Origin: Numida meleagris | Taxonomy: Eukaryota > Chordata > Aves > Galliformes > Numididae | Assembly: GCF_002078875.1 (NCBI RefSeq) | Contig: NC_034424.1 | Span: 7,605,586 to 7,669,585, forward strand | Direction: 5' to 3' | DNA length: 64,000 bases | In this document: piece by piece, positions 63,861 through 64,000 of the stretch | How positions within the stretch are numbered: position 1 is the first letter of the stretch | Layout of the letters: each line of letters begins with the position of its first letter | Notes under the pieces: model-generated | Databases searched by the model: none | Told to the model about the DNA's origin: nothing | Seen by the model: only the letters and a program-made list of their open reading frames with translations | Translations under genes and position numbers: made by a program

Positions 63861-64000
63861 ACAGCTTTGAGGAGCACTCATCTTAGTGAACGTTTCAGGC
63901 CGTTGTTATCGTGACATCCCTAAAATGAGTGATAAAAACATCACGTGGTGTTGAATCTTCCTATGTTTTATAAACTAGAGTGTAGTTTAAGAAAAGATAT
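63861..64000. other. Downstream flank
   Basis: 140 nt of AT-rich sequence after the probable cleavage site, with no gene seen. Confidence 0.6.

Noticed and set aside
1..64000. CRISPR arrays, operons, phage or endogenous retroviral genes
   Set aside because: The DNA is vertebrate with spliced genes; the tandem repeats lack spacers, and no gag, pol, env or LTR signatures were seen.

Overview
The window is vertebrate nuclear DNA, most likely from a bird, and holds one protein-coding gene: a complete NOTCH1 on the + strand. The signs of a bird are several CR1-type LINE 3' ends (tails with 'ccaaccca...ttctatg' or their complements), GC-rich sequence with compact introns as on avian microchromosomes, and a NOTCH1 spread over only about 34 kb. 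A galliform such as chicken is plausible, but I cannot prove the species from the sequence.

Layout. Positions 1-27.9 kb contain no gene I can support. This is GC-rich upstream DNA with several AT-rich islands that look like regulatory sequence, a few minisatellites and one CR1 fragment. A G-rich tract (27.87-28.23 kb) and a CpG island (about 28.28-29.48 kb) lead into exon 1, whose ATG is at 28607. I placed all 34 coding exons by reading frame and GT-AG splice sites. The joined CDS is 7,653 nt, encoding 2,550 residues without a frameshift or internal stop. Intron 2 (11.6 kb) is by far the largest and holds most of the candidate enhancers. Three runs of N (30363-30538, 39961-40051, 41932-42231) lie in introns 2 and 3 and do not interrupt coding sequence. 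The stop is at 62316-62318, followed by a 3'UTR of about 1.5 kb with a good poly(A) signal at 63837-63842.

Protein. The order is signal peptide, 36 EGF repeats, three LNR modules, heterodimerisation domain with a furin site (S1, after R1663), S2 site (A1719/V1720), one membrane helix with the gamma-secretase site (S3, G1752/V1753), RAM with a WFP motif, ankyrin repeats, a Gln/Met/Pro-rich transactivation region, and a C-terminal PEST with a TPSPE degron at T2506. Every element expected of a working Notch1 receptor is present.

I found no novel multi-gene system. The observations worth following are regulatory: a palindromic pair of RBPJ-type motifs upstream, a tiny uORF behind a 10-bp periodic GGTTC array in the probable 5'UTR, a SOX/RBPJ-type motif cluster and other AT-rich blocks in intron 2, inverted TCF/LEF-type motif pairs in introns 9 and 12, a minisatellite that forms the 3' splice region of exon 11, a G-quadruplex-prone GGGAT array bordering an assembly gap, and miR-34, miR-200 and Pumilio-type sites in the 3'UTR.
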